Origin: Anniella stebbinsi
Lineage: Eukaryota > Chordata > Lepidosauria > Squamata > Anniellidae
Assembly: GCA_029215795.1 (NCBI GenBank)
Contig: JARDYH010000002.1
Location: 10,409,001 to 10,473,000, forward strand
Direction of reading: 5' to 3'
DNA: 64,000 nt
The notes below the pieces were generated by a model. It had not been told where the DNA came from. It did not search any database and worked only from the letters and a program-made list of their open reading frames with translations. The stretch's first letter is position 1, and the number at the start of each line of letters is the position of its first letter. Both the position numbers and the translations under genes were made by a program. Positions 22,335 through 32,918 of this stretch are shown here, piece by piece.

Positions 22335-23159
22335 ACATCAGAAAGTCCCTTTGCAACTCTGGAGCTGCATAGCTCTGGAGTAACAACACATCAGAGATGG
22401 GAATTAACAACATTTGGGAGTTTGTTATTGCAGGAAGCACATACTGTAGATGTCTCTCAAAGGAGTGAATGGGGGAAGGGCCAGTCCATATCACAGCCAG
22501 GTCAGAGGCACACCTGGGATTTAATGCACAGGCACGGGGGCACATTGCAATCAAGCGACTGGGAGCTACTTTAACTAAAAGGAGTGGAGTAAATGGACTC
22601 CCAGGTCCTGCAGCTTTTCCAGGCGGAAATGGCTGGTTGGGAGCACACTGGCCATGAGGTCATGTGACACAAAGGGCTTCATAATGCAGCCAAGCTGCAG
22701 GAACCCCCCCCCCATGAAAACAGCCCCGCTGGCCCAGTTACTGCCTGATCCCACTGACCCCTCGCACTGGCCACCAAGTCAACATCCATCATGAAAAATG
22801 CTGGCGAACAAATCAAATTAGAAGAACATATTTTTCAACATTTTTGCAAGCAAATCCGATTTAGGGAGGATTACTTGAGGATCCCTCCCTTTCCTAATCT
22901 TCCCCCCACCCCCAGCTGTCATTAGAGTGGCCACTGATGAATTGCCAAAAATAAAGCAATGTATCTCCAAAAGAAAAGACAAAAGAGGTACTGATTTGCA
23001 TCATATCTCCATAGGGCAATTCACATGTACAGCTAGAAACAGAGAAATCGTTATTATAATTTTACATCAAAATGTAGTTCACCTCACCGCAGTGGGGAGG
23101 ACTGTCTCCGTGTGACCTGTGTTCCGCCCAGTTCAACCTGCTGCCCAGGTGCTAACTGT
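22335..23159. other. Unassigned sequence
   Basis: No gene or familiar repeat was recognised. Frames here are short and domain-free. Confidence 0.3.
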
Positions 23160-23328
23160 GGATGGGCAACAGGTCTTGTGGTTCTTTATCTTTAAACTAG
23201 GATTGGACAGGAGAGCCCTTCAAACAGAGGAGATCTTCAAATAGAGGACAGTCCTCTGGCAGCCCTTAAAATAGATGACTGTCCTCTGTAAAAAAATAAA
23301 AGACAAAGGCATATGGCCACCCTAGTTG
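23160..23328. repeat. Repeat family E copy
   Basis: Words GTTCTTTATCTTTAAAC, CAAATAGAGGACAGTCCTC and GGCCACCCTAG recur at 54283-54390 and around 59690-60126. The repeated GAGGACAGTCCTC is palindromic. Probably an old DNA transposon remnant. Confidence 0.5.
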
Positions 23329-23419
23329 CCGTCCTTTAGCTTAGGGATAAATCCAAAAGAGAGAAATTGAGAAAAGCGCAGCTGCTGGTAGAGCTACCAA
23401 GCTGCACCTGCATTGAGCA

Positions 23420-23830
23420 TCAAGTGTCTAGCTTGTCTTTTGCCTTACAGATATTTCCTCTTCTTCTGCTTCCTCGGGGTTGTCTATAAGGCGGCAGATT
23501 GCCATCGCGATAAGCAAAACCCCACGCTTTTGCTGCTTTGGGGTGGCGGCTAATACCGACGCAGCAGCAAAACTGCAGCTTTTCCATTGGCCGGGCCCAT
23601 CCCCTGCCCTCTGCCCAAGTGGACAGTGACCAATCAGGGGTGGCCATCCGCCCGTCCATGCCTCCGCTGTGACTGTGGAGCGAGGATAGACAGCAGATGT
23701 GCCGTACTCATCTCGCTCCAGAGAAAAAAGCCGGGGTAAGTCCCTGACCTTTTTTTTGGAGCTTCGTGGGAAAGCCCCGCGATGGCTACGAGGCAGCTGC
23801 TGCGTCGTATAATCGATGCAGCGCCACCAC
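23420..23830. promoter_or_regulatory. CpG-rich block with two CCAAT motifs
   Basis: CpG density rises well above the neighbouring sequence. Motifs CCATTGGCC (23585-23593) and GACCAATCAGG (about 23628-23638) are inverted CCAAT boxes. No initiator or TATA box stands out. A 155-codon minus-strand frame covers it but has no recognisable domain. It could be a CpG-island promoter of an undetected transcript or a GC-rich transposon. Confidence 0.25.
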
Positions 23831-24099
23831 CCACCCACCCTGGAACTTTCTATGCATATAGACAAACCAAAAGGAGGAGAGCATCCCAATTTCAAATAAA
23901 GTATTTTAGCATCCTGAGAACCTGCTACTCCCCATTTTTGTCCTGTGCGTATAGACAGCCTCCCACTTGTTAAATCCCTATTAAATCTTTGCCTTTCTTA
24001 CATGTCTCTTAACTCATTTGTTAATTCCCTCAAAAAGAAAAAAAAAGAAAAAAGCCTCCCTTAAACCGTCCTTTCAAATGATTCCCGGTAAGAAAATCT

Positions 24100-24660
24100 G
24101 TCTCTTTGACTTCACAGCTGCTTTAAAGACCATGCTGTGGCTTTTGGGGGGAAAGCCACAAGCAAATTTGGATCTTGCCTCGACAAGGGCGAAGAAGATC
24201 CTGCCAAAAGATGCTTTCTCTACTCCAAGGGAGTGTGATGATGACTGCATATCCTTAGCAGAAAATCAAAGCAGCGGCTAATCATGAATGGTGTTATCTG
24301 TTTCTGCGAAGTCTGCAGTATTATGAATCACTGGTTTCTAAAGTGATGCCTGAACGAAGCAGTTCAGACCCTCCCTGCCTTCCTCCCCTCCCTCCTCTCC
24401 CATTTTCATTCACTTCTCCTTTTACAATGATGGTAAATACTCAAACCCTGTCCCTGAGTACACCACTTTAGTGCATGAATAGTCCCAATAAATTCTTTAA
24501 CAGGATAAAGTTTTATTTGGCATGAGTAAAGGTGGTTGCCTCCGGAGATGTTATGGCTCTTTGATAGCTCTGTAGATAGCAGTGATCTTAATTGCTTTCC
24601 TCCACAAGAAACATTAAACACACACACACGCACGCACGCACACTCCTAACTTTACTAACT
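24100..24660. other. Repeat-poor unique sequence with short CA/CG microsatellite
   Basis: Only the ACACACGC run at about 24617-24642 is repetitive. The rest, including AACAGGATAAAGTTTTATTT, has the even composition often seen in conserved non-coding DNA. No gene recognised. Confidence 0.25.
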
Positions 24661-25013
24661 TCATGAACTCCAGTAACTGTTCTCTAATGTTGCCACAAGG
24701 CACAATCCCAGTGCATTATCTGGGGTTCCACCTGCATCTCTCCCGACATTTTGCTGGAATCTGCAGTGGGCGTAAGACCAAACCTGACGTGATGGTGCAA
24801 CTGTATTTCTTTAAGCACGAGCCTGCCCCATTCTCTTATCAAACACGGCGGTGATAGTTTTTACATCCTATCCTAGGCCCCTACAGACACATGGTTAAAC
24901 AAACATGATTGCTCCTAACCTTGTTTGGGTGTTTCCTATGCATTGTTTCTATGTATGGACAAAAGGACAGAGGAATCATACCCATATCCCCCAGACAGCT
25001 CTATGTTAGGAAT

Positions 25014-25425
25014 GTAAGAACATAAGAAGAGCCCTGCTGGATCAGACCAAAGGTCCATCTAGTCCAGCACTCTGTTCACACAGTGGCCAACCAGCTGTTG
25101 GCCAGGAACCACAAGCAGGACATGGGTGCAACAGCACCCTCTCACCCATGTTCCCCAGCAACTGGCTTACTGCCTCGGATACTGGAGGTAGCAGATAGCC
25201 ATCAGAAATAGCAGCCATTGATAGCTTTCTCCTCCAGAAATTTATCCAACCCCCTTTTAAAGCCATGCATATTGGTGGTCATCACTACATCTCATAGTAA
25301 ATTCCATACTTTCATTATGTGCTGTGTGAAGAAGCCCTTCCTTGGATGTGTCCTGAATCTCCCACCCATCAGCTTTATGGAATGACCCCATTGGGTTCTA
25401 GTATTATGGGAGAGGGAGGAAATAG
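25014..25425 (-). mobile_element. CR1 LINE 3' end
   Basis: On the minus strand the copy runs through the C-terminal ORF2 remnant and 3' region and ends GGACTAGATGGACCTTTGGT...CAGCAGGGCTCTTCTTATGT, the classical CR1 end with an ATGTTCTT-like tail. The coding part still gives MALKGGWINFW and EEKAI-like remnants. It is strongly 5'-truncated, as usual for CR1. Confidence 0.85.
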
Positions 25426-26470
25426 CAAACGTGTCCAAAGGCATCTTAAAGCCTAATGAATTTACAATGATGCAAGTTTCTTTAGGCTACCATCATCATC
25501 TGCATAAGCAACTAGGGAAGACTATCAATATTTATATCCATTTGGAACACTTTTGGGCAGTCTGAACCAGCGGGTTGCTTCTTCGAACCCGTGGCCGAAG
25601 TGGAGGAAGTTCCAATGCCGCCCTTGGTGCTCCAGATAACATCTTACATTTCCCAAGCTTCAATATTTAGCACTCTATTCATTTTGATAGAAGTTTGCAT
25701 TTTGCTAGGAGAAGCAAAAGAGTTTCTGAGTTTAATCTGCATGAAATAGATCTCAACCTATTCAATACGGATTCAGGGAGGTGTCTATACCAGCCATTTA
25801 TTGCACATGACAATCACCTGCTCCTGCGGTGACCTCGGGTCCACCCCTCAGTGATTTAGGAATATCACTGACTGCTTTTGTCACCTTTTTGGGGCCTCTT
25901 TCACTACAATCCAGAAGTCCGCGGCTGGTGTTCCCCCTCTTCGCGAAGCTGTAGCTGTTCAGTGCAAGTTCCTGGCTCAGCGATCACCCAACCAGCTGCC
26001 AGGGACGTGTCCAGTGGTTTTGGAGGTGTGTGGGAGTGGACCCAGCTGCCATTTTCACCACATGTTTTCGATGTCTATCTGCGTGTTTGGGCACCGAGAG
26101 TGTGTATTTTTTTTAACACAAACATATCTATGCGCAGTATCGCATATTTGATGGACTTCCTATCCACCCCAGATGTAGCTGTGATTTTGCATTTGTGAGC
26201 ATCCCTCACGAGTCGTAAAAAAATAGCCCCATAGCTGAGTCATCTGCATAGCTCCGCCCACTTCTTCTGATCCACATGTGGAAGCACTGTCACGGGGCAC
26301 ACATCCTCCCACAATGGCTCTCCTGTCATTGCAGGAAATTTCACTCGCCTGTTCCCCTTGAGTGCTGATCACAGAAGCGAGAAATCTCGCAATCACCCCC
26401 CTCCTTTGCGAAAGGGCCACAAGTGTAGAAAGGGCCTCAGTCAAACAGTTTATTTTTTAAAAAAGATATT
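25426..26470. other. Unassigned sequence
   Basis: No gene recognised. The minus frame at 26160-26444 and plus frame at 25878-26198 lack domains. Some words near 25800-26450 (CACGGGGCACACATCC) may belong to another decayed DNA transposon. Confidence 0.3.
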
Positions 26471-27340
26471 GCCTGCATTCGGACAACACATTAAGCAACG
26501 GAGGTGGGGGAAACAATTGTCAGTTGTGTTGCTTATTGTGTTGTGTGGAGGGTAACACACCACTCACAAACTACTGATGGTATGCTATTCCGCCCAAATA
26601 AGCAACTGAGAGAAACAACTGGCCTTGCAAGTTGTTTAGCTCGAAGCCAGTTGTTTAAAGTGTTGTGTGGAGGGGTGAGTGTGTTAATGGTGTGTGGTGA
26701 GTGGGTTAAAACACAAGCCCATAGAGGCAGGCAGCAAGAGCGACGAAAGCGGCGGCTGCCACTCTGCTACAACTGGTGCAACTTGCAGAGGCTGCTGGGA
26801 TAGAACTGGGAGGACTGAGGGAGGAGGGAGGGAAGGCAGAGGGGTGGGGGCTGTGTCAGTCAAATGCTGGGTTGACTATTAGTTAGGCTGACCATATGAA
26901 AAGGAGGACAGAGCTCATGTAACTTTAACAGTTGTAGAGAAAAGGGAATTTCAACCAGCATCGTTTGTATGCAATTAGTTCCTGGTGAAATTCCCTCTTC
27001 ATTACAACAGTTAAAGTTGCAGGGGCCCTGCCTTCTTTTGTATATGGTCACTCTAGTATAGTGCCTGCAACTTTAACTGTTGTGATGAAGAGGGAATTTC
27101 ACCAGGGACTAATTGCATACAGATGACCCTGGCTGAAATTCCCTTTTCTGTACAACTGTTAAAGTTACATGAGCCCTGTCCTCCTTTTCATATGGTCAGC
27201 CTACTATTAGTCCACTCAACGCCAGCCCCAACAACCCACAGTTGTGTAGGAATATGTTGTTTGGGGAGTACCCACAAAATAACCAACTGTGAGTTGGCCA
27301 CTCAACCCGCCATTGACTAATGTGTTGTCCGAATTCAGCC
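26471..27340. mobile_element. Family B element between ATT copies, carrying a nested family A MITE
   Basis: Left end GCCTGCATTCGGACAACAC and right end TGTTGTCCGAATTCAGCC are inverted. The flanking trinucleotide on both sides is ATT (26468-26470, 27341-27343). Removing the family A MITE at 26884-27203 leaves about 540 bp of element, with repeated GCAACTGA/CAGTTGTG words in inverted orientation. No transposase is encoded. Confidence 0.82.
26884..27203. mobile_element. Family A MITE with perfect 8-bp TSD, nested in family B
   Basis: Left end TAGGCTGACCATATGAAAAG and its inverse at the right bound two subfamily A1 half-units. Both flanks are CTATTAGT (26876-26883 and 27204-27211). This is the clearest evidence that family A inserts with hAT-type 8-bp duplication. 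It is younger than the family B element it sits in. Confidence 0.93.
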
Positions 27341-27998
27341 ATTGTCTAAACCAAAATTAAGTTGGAGAGTTAGGAAGTACTGGTGAACTCTGAACAGGCA
27401 TTGAACCCATTTTTAATGGCTCAAACGAATAGCCAAATGTATGCAAATATGCTGAATTTACGTGACATATCCAGGATGCAGAATTTAGTTTGGTTTGGTG
27501 CGGAATTTGGGTCACATTGATGCAAAATTCCGATTTATTTACGGTTTTTAAAGCTCAGAGTACACGCACCAACGTGGCTGTGAGTTAACACAGTGCAGAA
27601 ACAACTAAATGTTGTCCATTCTGCTGCGTCACGGGAGCAGGGCATCTGCAGCTGTGTTATCTTGTACAACAGTTCTCCGCAATATCCCACCAATCTCCAG
27701 GGAAGCTGAGATAAGAAATGGATTTATTTGCTGAGGAGCGATACTGAGAAAATGTGACATTTAATGATGGGGGTGGGAGAAGATGATGATGAAGAGCTGT
27801 TGGAGTAGGCCTCCTCTCAGAACTTCAGAAGTAACATTTCCAACAACTTTTGATTAAAAAAAAAATCTGGTTCCTGGATAAGATCAGGAGATAGAACCTA
27901 GCAGGCATTTGGGCTAATAGCAAAAAAGCTTTCTGCTACTTCCTGTAATTCTTGCTTGCAAGCATTTTGGGAGTTGGAACTCAGGCCTGCAGGTTATC
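27341..27998. other. Unassigned sequence
   Basis: No gene or repeat recognised apart from short A-runs. Confidence 0.3.
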
Positions 27999-28082
27999 TA
28001 GGCTGACCATATGAAAAGGAGGATGGGGCTCATGTAACTTTAACAGTTGCAGAGAAAAGGGAATTGCAGCCAGTGTCATTTT

Positions 28083-28123
28083 CGGCCCCAGAGCTTCGGC
28101 TATGGGGTGGTATACAAATGTAA

Positions 28124-28153
<30 letters not shown>
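28083..28153 (+). mobile_element. L2-type LINE tail inserted in family A MITE
   Basis: CCCAGAGCTTCGGCTATGGG, GTGGTATACAAATG and ten AAAT-type repeats match the terminus of the L2 copy at 39900-39965. It interrupts the MITE core between GTGTCATT and TGTTTGCATGC. An extremely 5'-truncated insertion. Confidence 0.85.
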
Positions 28154-28154
<1 letters not shown>

Positions 28155-28230
28155 ATTTGTTTGCATGCAGCACCTGGTAAAATTCCCTCTTCCTCACAGC
28201 AATTAAAGTTGCAGGCACTATACTAGAGTG

Positions 28231-28519
28231 GAGATAAAAGGAGAGCAAGGCTCTGGTGCTATGTAAAAATATATTTCTCTTTATTTCTTATATATTCTCT
28301 GTATGTTCGTTTTCATGCCAGCTTAAGACAATCTGTAATGATTTTTATTTTTGTATTTTAATTTCTGTTTAGCTCCTGATGAAGGTTTCACCACCGAAAC
28401 GCGTTGAGCATACAGAGAATATATAAGAAATAAAGAGAAATATATTTTTACATAGCACCAGAGCCTTGCTCTCCTTTTATCTCCAGCCTGTTGGTGCTTC
28501 CTTCCCTCCTTGTTCCATA
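28231..28519. mobile_element. 289-bp insertion with perfect 75-bp inverted repeats and 14-bp TSD
   Basis: The segments 28231-28305 and 28409-28483 are exact reverse complements over 75 bases. They enclose a 103-bp spacer with a hammerhead-like core, and a 36-bp tail follows. The whole lies between two copies of ACTATACTAGAGTG (28217-28230 and 28520-28533), which occurs once in intact relatives of the host MITE (for example at 42468-42481), so it is a true target duplication. Length 14 suits retroelement insertion better than hAT. A Penelope-like (pLTR-derived) or SINE-like non-autonomous retroelement is inferred; no coding sequence is present. Confidence 0.7.
28372..28409 (+). ncRNA. Hammerhead-ribozyme-like core
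   Basis: In order: stem I strand GCTC (28372-28375), conserved CTGATGA (28376-28382), a short stem II formed by GGT (28384-28386) and ACC (28393-28395), conserved GAAA (28396-28399), a minimal stem III in the self-complementary ACGCGT (28399-28404), an allowed GTT cleavage triplet (28403-28405), and the stem I partner GAGC (28406-28409). One extra A at 28383 at the base of stem II departs from consensus, so catalytic activity is doubtful. Hammerheads with tiny stem III that work as dimers are known from Penelope-like elements and retrozymes. Confidence 0.5.
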
Positions 28520-28947
28520 ACTATACTAGAGTGACCAGATACAAAAGAGGGCATGGCCCCTGCAGCTTTAACTGTTGTGATGAAGAGGGAATTTCACCAG
28601 GTACGAATTGCATGCAAATGACACCAACTGAAATTCCCCTTTCTCTACAACTGTTAAAGTTACATGAGCCCTGTCCTCCTTTTCATATGGTCAGCCTATT
28701 ATATCCAGTCTGCCCAAGGTCCCAATCCTCTTCCTTTAGCCCCACCCCGCAATGCAAGGGGTTGAAATTAGTGCTGGGCTAAAATCTGCCACCGTATTTC
28801 CAGGAACTTTCTCTTTTGCCTCTTTTTGCAGGAAGGAGGGTGCAGCCAATTGCTGAGGAGCTATTTTTTAGTTTTTTGACCCCCCCACCCCCACCTCCTT
28901 CCTCCAGCATTTGGATGAGCGCAGCAGTTCTTATTGAATGCCTATAC

Positions 28948-29120
28948 TAGCACGACCAGATACAAAAGAGGGCAGGGCTCCTGCAGCTTGAACTGTTGAG
29001 AATGAAGAGAGAATTTCCCCAGGTGCTGCATGCATAAAAATGACACCTGCCGAAATTCCCTTTTCTATACAATTGTTAAAGGTACAGGAGCCCTGTCCTC
29101 CTTTTCACATGGCCACCCTA
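28948..29120. mobile_element. Family A MITE, solo half-unit
   Basis: One half-unit only, from TAGCACGACCAGATACAAAA to CACATGGCCACCCTA. Its inner-type end and outer-type end are both preserved, showing that half-units occur alone. Confidence 0.8.
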
Positions 29121-30229
29121 GTAACTTACAGCTGACAACTTGGTTTGAAGACTTTGCTGTTTCACACTAAGAGTTATTCCAACCTGTGCAAAGCTGGGCC
29201 TGTCTGCTAGTAATAGCATAAAAACCAGCAATCGTACACATCATATCATTAATACAACTATAAAGAGATTATAGTATTAACATAAGAAACCAGGAGAACA
29301 TTTAGCCAAATCGCTTCTTAAACAGCCATGTTTTAACCAAATATCCTAAAGAGAGTAGTCTGTACACATTTACCTGGAGGTAAGTCCCACTGAACTCCGT
29401 GAGGCTTATAGCCTTAGGCAAACCACTATCCAGCTTTCACCAACATGATACCCTCCAGATGTTTTTGCGTGCCAGGCTGTAGGGCAGTCCCAAAGATCTG
29501 GGTGTCATCAGTTTGGGGAAAGCTGCCCATAGACTTTCAGCTTCAAACCCCATTTGTAATATGGGGATAGAATGTGGTTCCTACAGCTCTATGTTGTAGT
29601 AACCCCATGGCATCATGTTGACCATTGCAACTGGGGAAGAGGTTCCAGGAAACAGAGTTTCATGGGGTGCTCCAGATGAAGTCTTTTGTGTGTGTGTGTG
29701 TGCAATCGCCCTGCCTCATTCATGGAATTTTACAGGCAGTCCAGTTGTCGCCATCTTCCATTGGCAACACACACACCCCTCCGTGTTTTCCCTGCTGCTG
29801 CTTCCGCCATTTTTCCACACAAAAAAACCCTCAAGGAGGGAAAGATGGGATAGTTTGTTTATTTATTTATTAAAAGAATTTTCATCCTGCTCCTCAGCCT
29901 GGAACAGCTTACAATGAACCAGTAAAAGAAGAGAATCCCTGCTGGCAGGATGGCAATCTAAAAAAAAGACATGGCACGAAAGGAAGAAAGGGTGGGGAGG
30001 GAAGAGGAAAAAAATTCAGTAGACTTTCAGTAGGGCTGTTGGACAGGCCCTTTTTACCCTGCCATCTCCTGTGCGATCCAACAGAAGCAGACTCTGATGT
30101 TCCATTTGGCTGCTCCTGTCATTGGTTTTTGATTGGTAGTGCTAGACGCTGTCCATCAGGAAGCGCCCATGCTCATTTTCAGCCCCTTGCTTCTCCCGTT
30201 CCCCCCACCCACTGAATACTAAGGGAAGA
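29121..30229. other. Unassigned sequence with LINE-tail remnants
   Basis: A fragment of the dispersed repeat lies near 29365-29415, a GT run at about 29689-29702, and a degraded minus-strand LINE tail at about 29857-29960 (TTTATTTATTAAAAG then CTTACAATGAACCAG). No gene recognised. Confidence 0.4.
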
Positions 30230-30540
30230 AATGCAGTTCGACACAACAGAGATTTCCCAGAATAGCAAGATGTGCTCCTTGCCAACGTTGTCATAGAAGC
30301 CGAGCATCCTCTTCATCTGCTAGTTCATGATCATTTCTTATAATTCCTTGGAAACTTTTGTCATGATCCGTTGCCTTTCAAGAACAGCGACTTTGTTCAG
30401 TTCCATCAGAAGGTCAGAGGCAACCTTGAGAAGCGTTTCCCAAATGAAAGGTAAGGCACGGCTTGCTGTACCTGTGCCAATAAATGCACAACGAGGCACT
30501 AACCTATCTTATCCATGACTGTCTTTTTCCGCGAGCTGAA
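30230..30540. other. Repeat-poor segment
   Basis: No repeat recognised; contains ATTCCTTGGAAACTTTTGTC and CTGTGCCAATAAATGC. Possible constrained DNA, not provable here. Confidence 0.2.
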
Positions 30541-30814
30541 CTCTGATTCACCCTCAATATCATCCCGTATTTGGATCTTGGCCAGATCTGTGTCTTTACC
30601 CTCCTCCTTCTTGTGCTATTTGGAATTTTAATTTTATGTGCAAAGTCTAGGATAAGCTCTTACTTTTGCCACTGACTATAAGTGGAAGCGCCAGTTTAAT
30701 TTATGGATATTTTGTTCACATGATATGAAACACTCTCTCTTTCTGTGTGTGTCTAGGAGGATTATAGATTTAGGGCGCAATCCTATGTCTGTTTACAGCA
30801 AAAAGTCCTACTTT

Positions 30815-31675
30815 TTGTGCCCTTTTACAGTTGAAAGGGACCTCAGAGGTCATCAGGTTCAGCCCTCTGTTGATTCACGAAATCTGCCAGGACAGCATCC
30901 CTGATATGTGACCATCCAGCCTTGCCTAAAAGCCTCTAAGAACAGAGAGCCTGTTGCACGGTCAGAGCTTGTACCACCAGGAGGATTTTCCTCATGTTTA
31001 CTTGAACTTCCCTTTCTTGTCTTTTGAACCCGTTGGTTGAGGTTCTGCCTTCTGCAAACATTCCCTCCATCGTCTCTGATGGCTCTTCAGATATTTGAAG
31101 ATGGCTGTCACATCACCTCATAACCATTTCTTCTCCACATGAAGCACACCCAGTTCTTTCAGCCTTTCCTTACAGAGGTGGGTCTCCAGGTTCCTAAGCA
31201 TCTTTGGCCCTCTCTACATCTAAGGGTGTAGAGGGAGGGTGGGAGCGAATCCCAGACTTACCTGCTTCCAGGATCGTCCCCGACCTTCTAAATAGGAAGC
31301 GCAATGTCCCAGGAGGAAAGGGACATCACGCCTGCCATTTTGGTTTTTTTTTTTAAAAAAGAAACAGGAGTCCTCACGTGGCAGAGAAGGTAAAGGAACC
31401 CCCCATCCTAGGGATGGCAGAATTGCTTCCCATCCCCCATGGGCACAGAGCCACCCCACACGGCTCCGTGCTCATTTCACATCCCGGGATGGCAGGAAAA
31501 CCGGGATATCCCCAGTTTCCGCTATTCTGGGGTCATCCCAGGGTCGTCTCCAGGATCCTGTGTGTCATTTAGATGCACAGGGACGACCTCGTGGAAAATC
31601 GCTGGTGTAGACATGGCCTTTGTTGCCTTCCTCCGAACATATTCCAGTTCGTCAATACGTTCTTAAACTGTATCT
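30815..31675 (-). mobile_element. CR1 LINE 3' region, split by family C MITE
   Basis: Minus-strand CR1 sequence is clear: the complement of GGGACCTCAGAGGTCATCAG, GCAGGAAATCTGCC-like words, TTTGAACCCGTTGGTTGAGG, CAGATATTTGAAGATGGCTG and TTTGTTGCCTTCCTCCGAAC, in the order known from CR1 3' ends. The last word is interrupted by the family C element at 31206-31618. Highly diverged, no intact frame. Confidence 0.88.
31206..31618. mobile_element. Family C MITE inserted in CR1, 3-bp duplication TTT
   Basis: Left end GGCCCTCTCTACATCTAAGG and right end TGGTGTAGACATGGCC are inverted at GGCC(A/C)T(C/G)TCTACA. The host CR1 word CATCTTTGTTGCC is broken as CATCTTT/element/TTTGTTGCC, giving TTT as duplicated target. 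A 3-bp duplication and GGCC ends resemble PIF/Harbinger elements, though that group normally prefers TWA. Interior is non-coding with a T/A-rich joint near 31340. Confidence 0.75.
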
Positions 31676-32406
31676 TCACGGGCAGTCCTTATTTACAAGT
31701 CTATTCACTTGCTTGTTTCTGGGTTCAGTTCATGTTACTGGTTTTGCCGGTACTGAGCAGAAATGCTTCTCCTCCCCACACTTTTGCCGAGCCGTTCGCA
31801 GGACAGTATTGTCAAAGGGTGGGGATGAAGTTTGAGGTGTGTGTGTGTAACTCACCAGCATTCCTTCTGCTGCCGTCTACCGTTTTTAACTCCCCAGAAC
31901 AACCCGGAACAACACTGTTATGATGAGGGACATTCTGTATGAGCGCCTGTGGAGGGAATTGGTGCCCAAATGGCTACATTTTATGTCTGTCAATGGGAGC
32001 CGCCAAATTCACCCCTCTGCCCCCCATAAAACCCGCCTGTGTGCTAAGTGATCTTCCTCTCACTGCGTTGCTGTCTGGAAATGTCGGAGCGGAGGAAGTC
32101 CCTCTCATGTTGCTTTGACCTTCTCAACAGGCCAAATAACTCAGCCCTTCCCAACCAGGTTGGGGAAGGCTGAACTACACAATGAAAACACCCTTCCCTC
32201 CCTTTCTGTGATGTGCTGAGCATCATGAGGGGTGGGGGTCAGATCTCTCTCACTTTTTGTTCGAGGGAAAATAGTAGAAGATCCTACTGGGTGCATAGAA
32301 ACATAGAGAACTCATGTCCCACCAGAGTTAAGGGCATGATGTACAAACCAGGAAGTCCTTGATTTGAAGGTTGTCTCAGCCACTTGAAGTAGCCAGGTGG
32401 TTTTAG
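31676..32406. other. Unassigned sequence
   Basis: No gene or repeat recognised beyond a short GT run near 31840. Confidence 0.3.
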
Positions 32407-32546
32407 GCCCACCTTCCCCAACCTGGTGCCTTCCAGATGTTTTGGACTACAATACCCAACACACCAGACCATTGGCCATGCTGGCTGGGGCTGATGGGTG
32501 CTAAAGTCCAAAACATCTGGAGGGCACCAGATTGGGGTAGGTTGCC
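32407..32546. mobile_element. Family F palindromic repeat
   Basis: CCCCAACCTGGTGCCTTCCAGATG...GGACTACAAT opens the element and GTCCAAAACATCTGGAGGGC...CAGATTGGGG closes it as the inverse. The central 30 bases contain TTGGCCATGCTGGCTGGGGC. Likely a foldback MITE. Confidence 0.75.
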
Positions 32547-32607
32547 TGAGCCTATCCACTTCTCCCTCTGCCGTCCCCATCCAGAACAGAAGAGTGATGT
32601 TACTGGC

Positions 32608-32912
32608 TATCAGGGCCGGCCCTGTCAGTAGGCAAAGTGAAGCAGTTGCCTCAGGCGGCATATGCTGGGAGGTGGCAGCAAGGTTTTGGAGGAGAGATCT
32701 GTGTGCCATAGGATCTGCTCTGCACCCCCTAAGTTAGCCTTCTGCCTTCAGGTACAGTGGAGAATGCTGTCTTTTTAACTGGGTTAGGACACCTTACCAT
32801 CATTGTTAAGACAGAATCATCTGCCAGTCCAGTCAGGTTTTGTACATGGAATGGGAGGGGGCACCTTCCTGTCCTTTGCCTCAGGCAGCAAAATGTCTTG
32901 AAATGATCCTGA
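32608..32912. repeat. Repeat family J, copy 1
   Basis: Starts GGGCCGGCCCTGTCAGTAGG and contains TTGCCTCAGGCGGCATATGC, CTTCTGCCTTCAGGTACAGT and CTGTCCTTTGCCTCAGGCAG. The whole reappears inverted at 53972-54270. Possibly a non-autonomous DNA transposon with GGCCGGCCC ends. Confidence 0.7.
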
Positions 32913-32918
32913 AACATG

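Larger units (their letters stand above)
27999..28698. mobile_element. Family A MITE split by two later insertions
   Basis: The left half starts TAGGCTGACCATATGAAAAG at 27999, the right half ends CATATGGTCAGCCTA at 28698. Between them lie an L2 tail (about 28083-28153) and a 289-bp palindromic element (28231-28519). With both removed, a normal inverted-dimer copy of about 340 bp remains. The plus-strand frame at 28510-28782 is a shadow of the right half. Confidence 0.88.

Noticed and set aside
23428..23895. 155-codon minus-strand frame over the CpG-rich block
   Set aside because: No recognisable domain and no homologue that I could name; retained only as a possible regulatory block.
28231..28519. 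Ordinary hAT MITE with terminal inverted repeats
   Set aside because: The inverted repeat starts at the left border but stops 36 bp before the right border, and the duplication is 14 bp, not 8.
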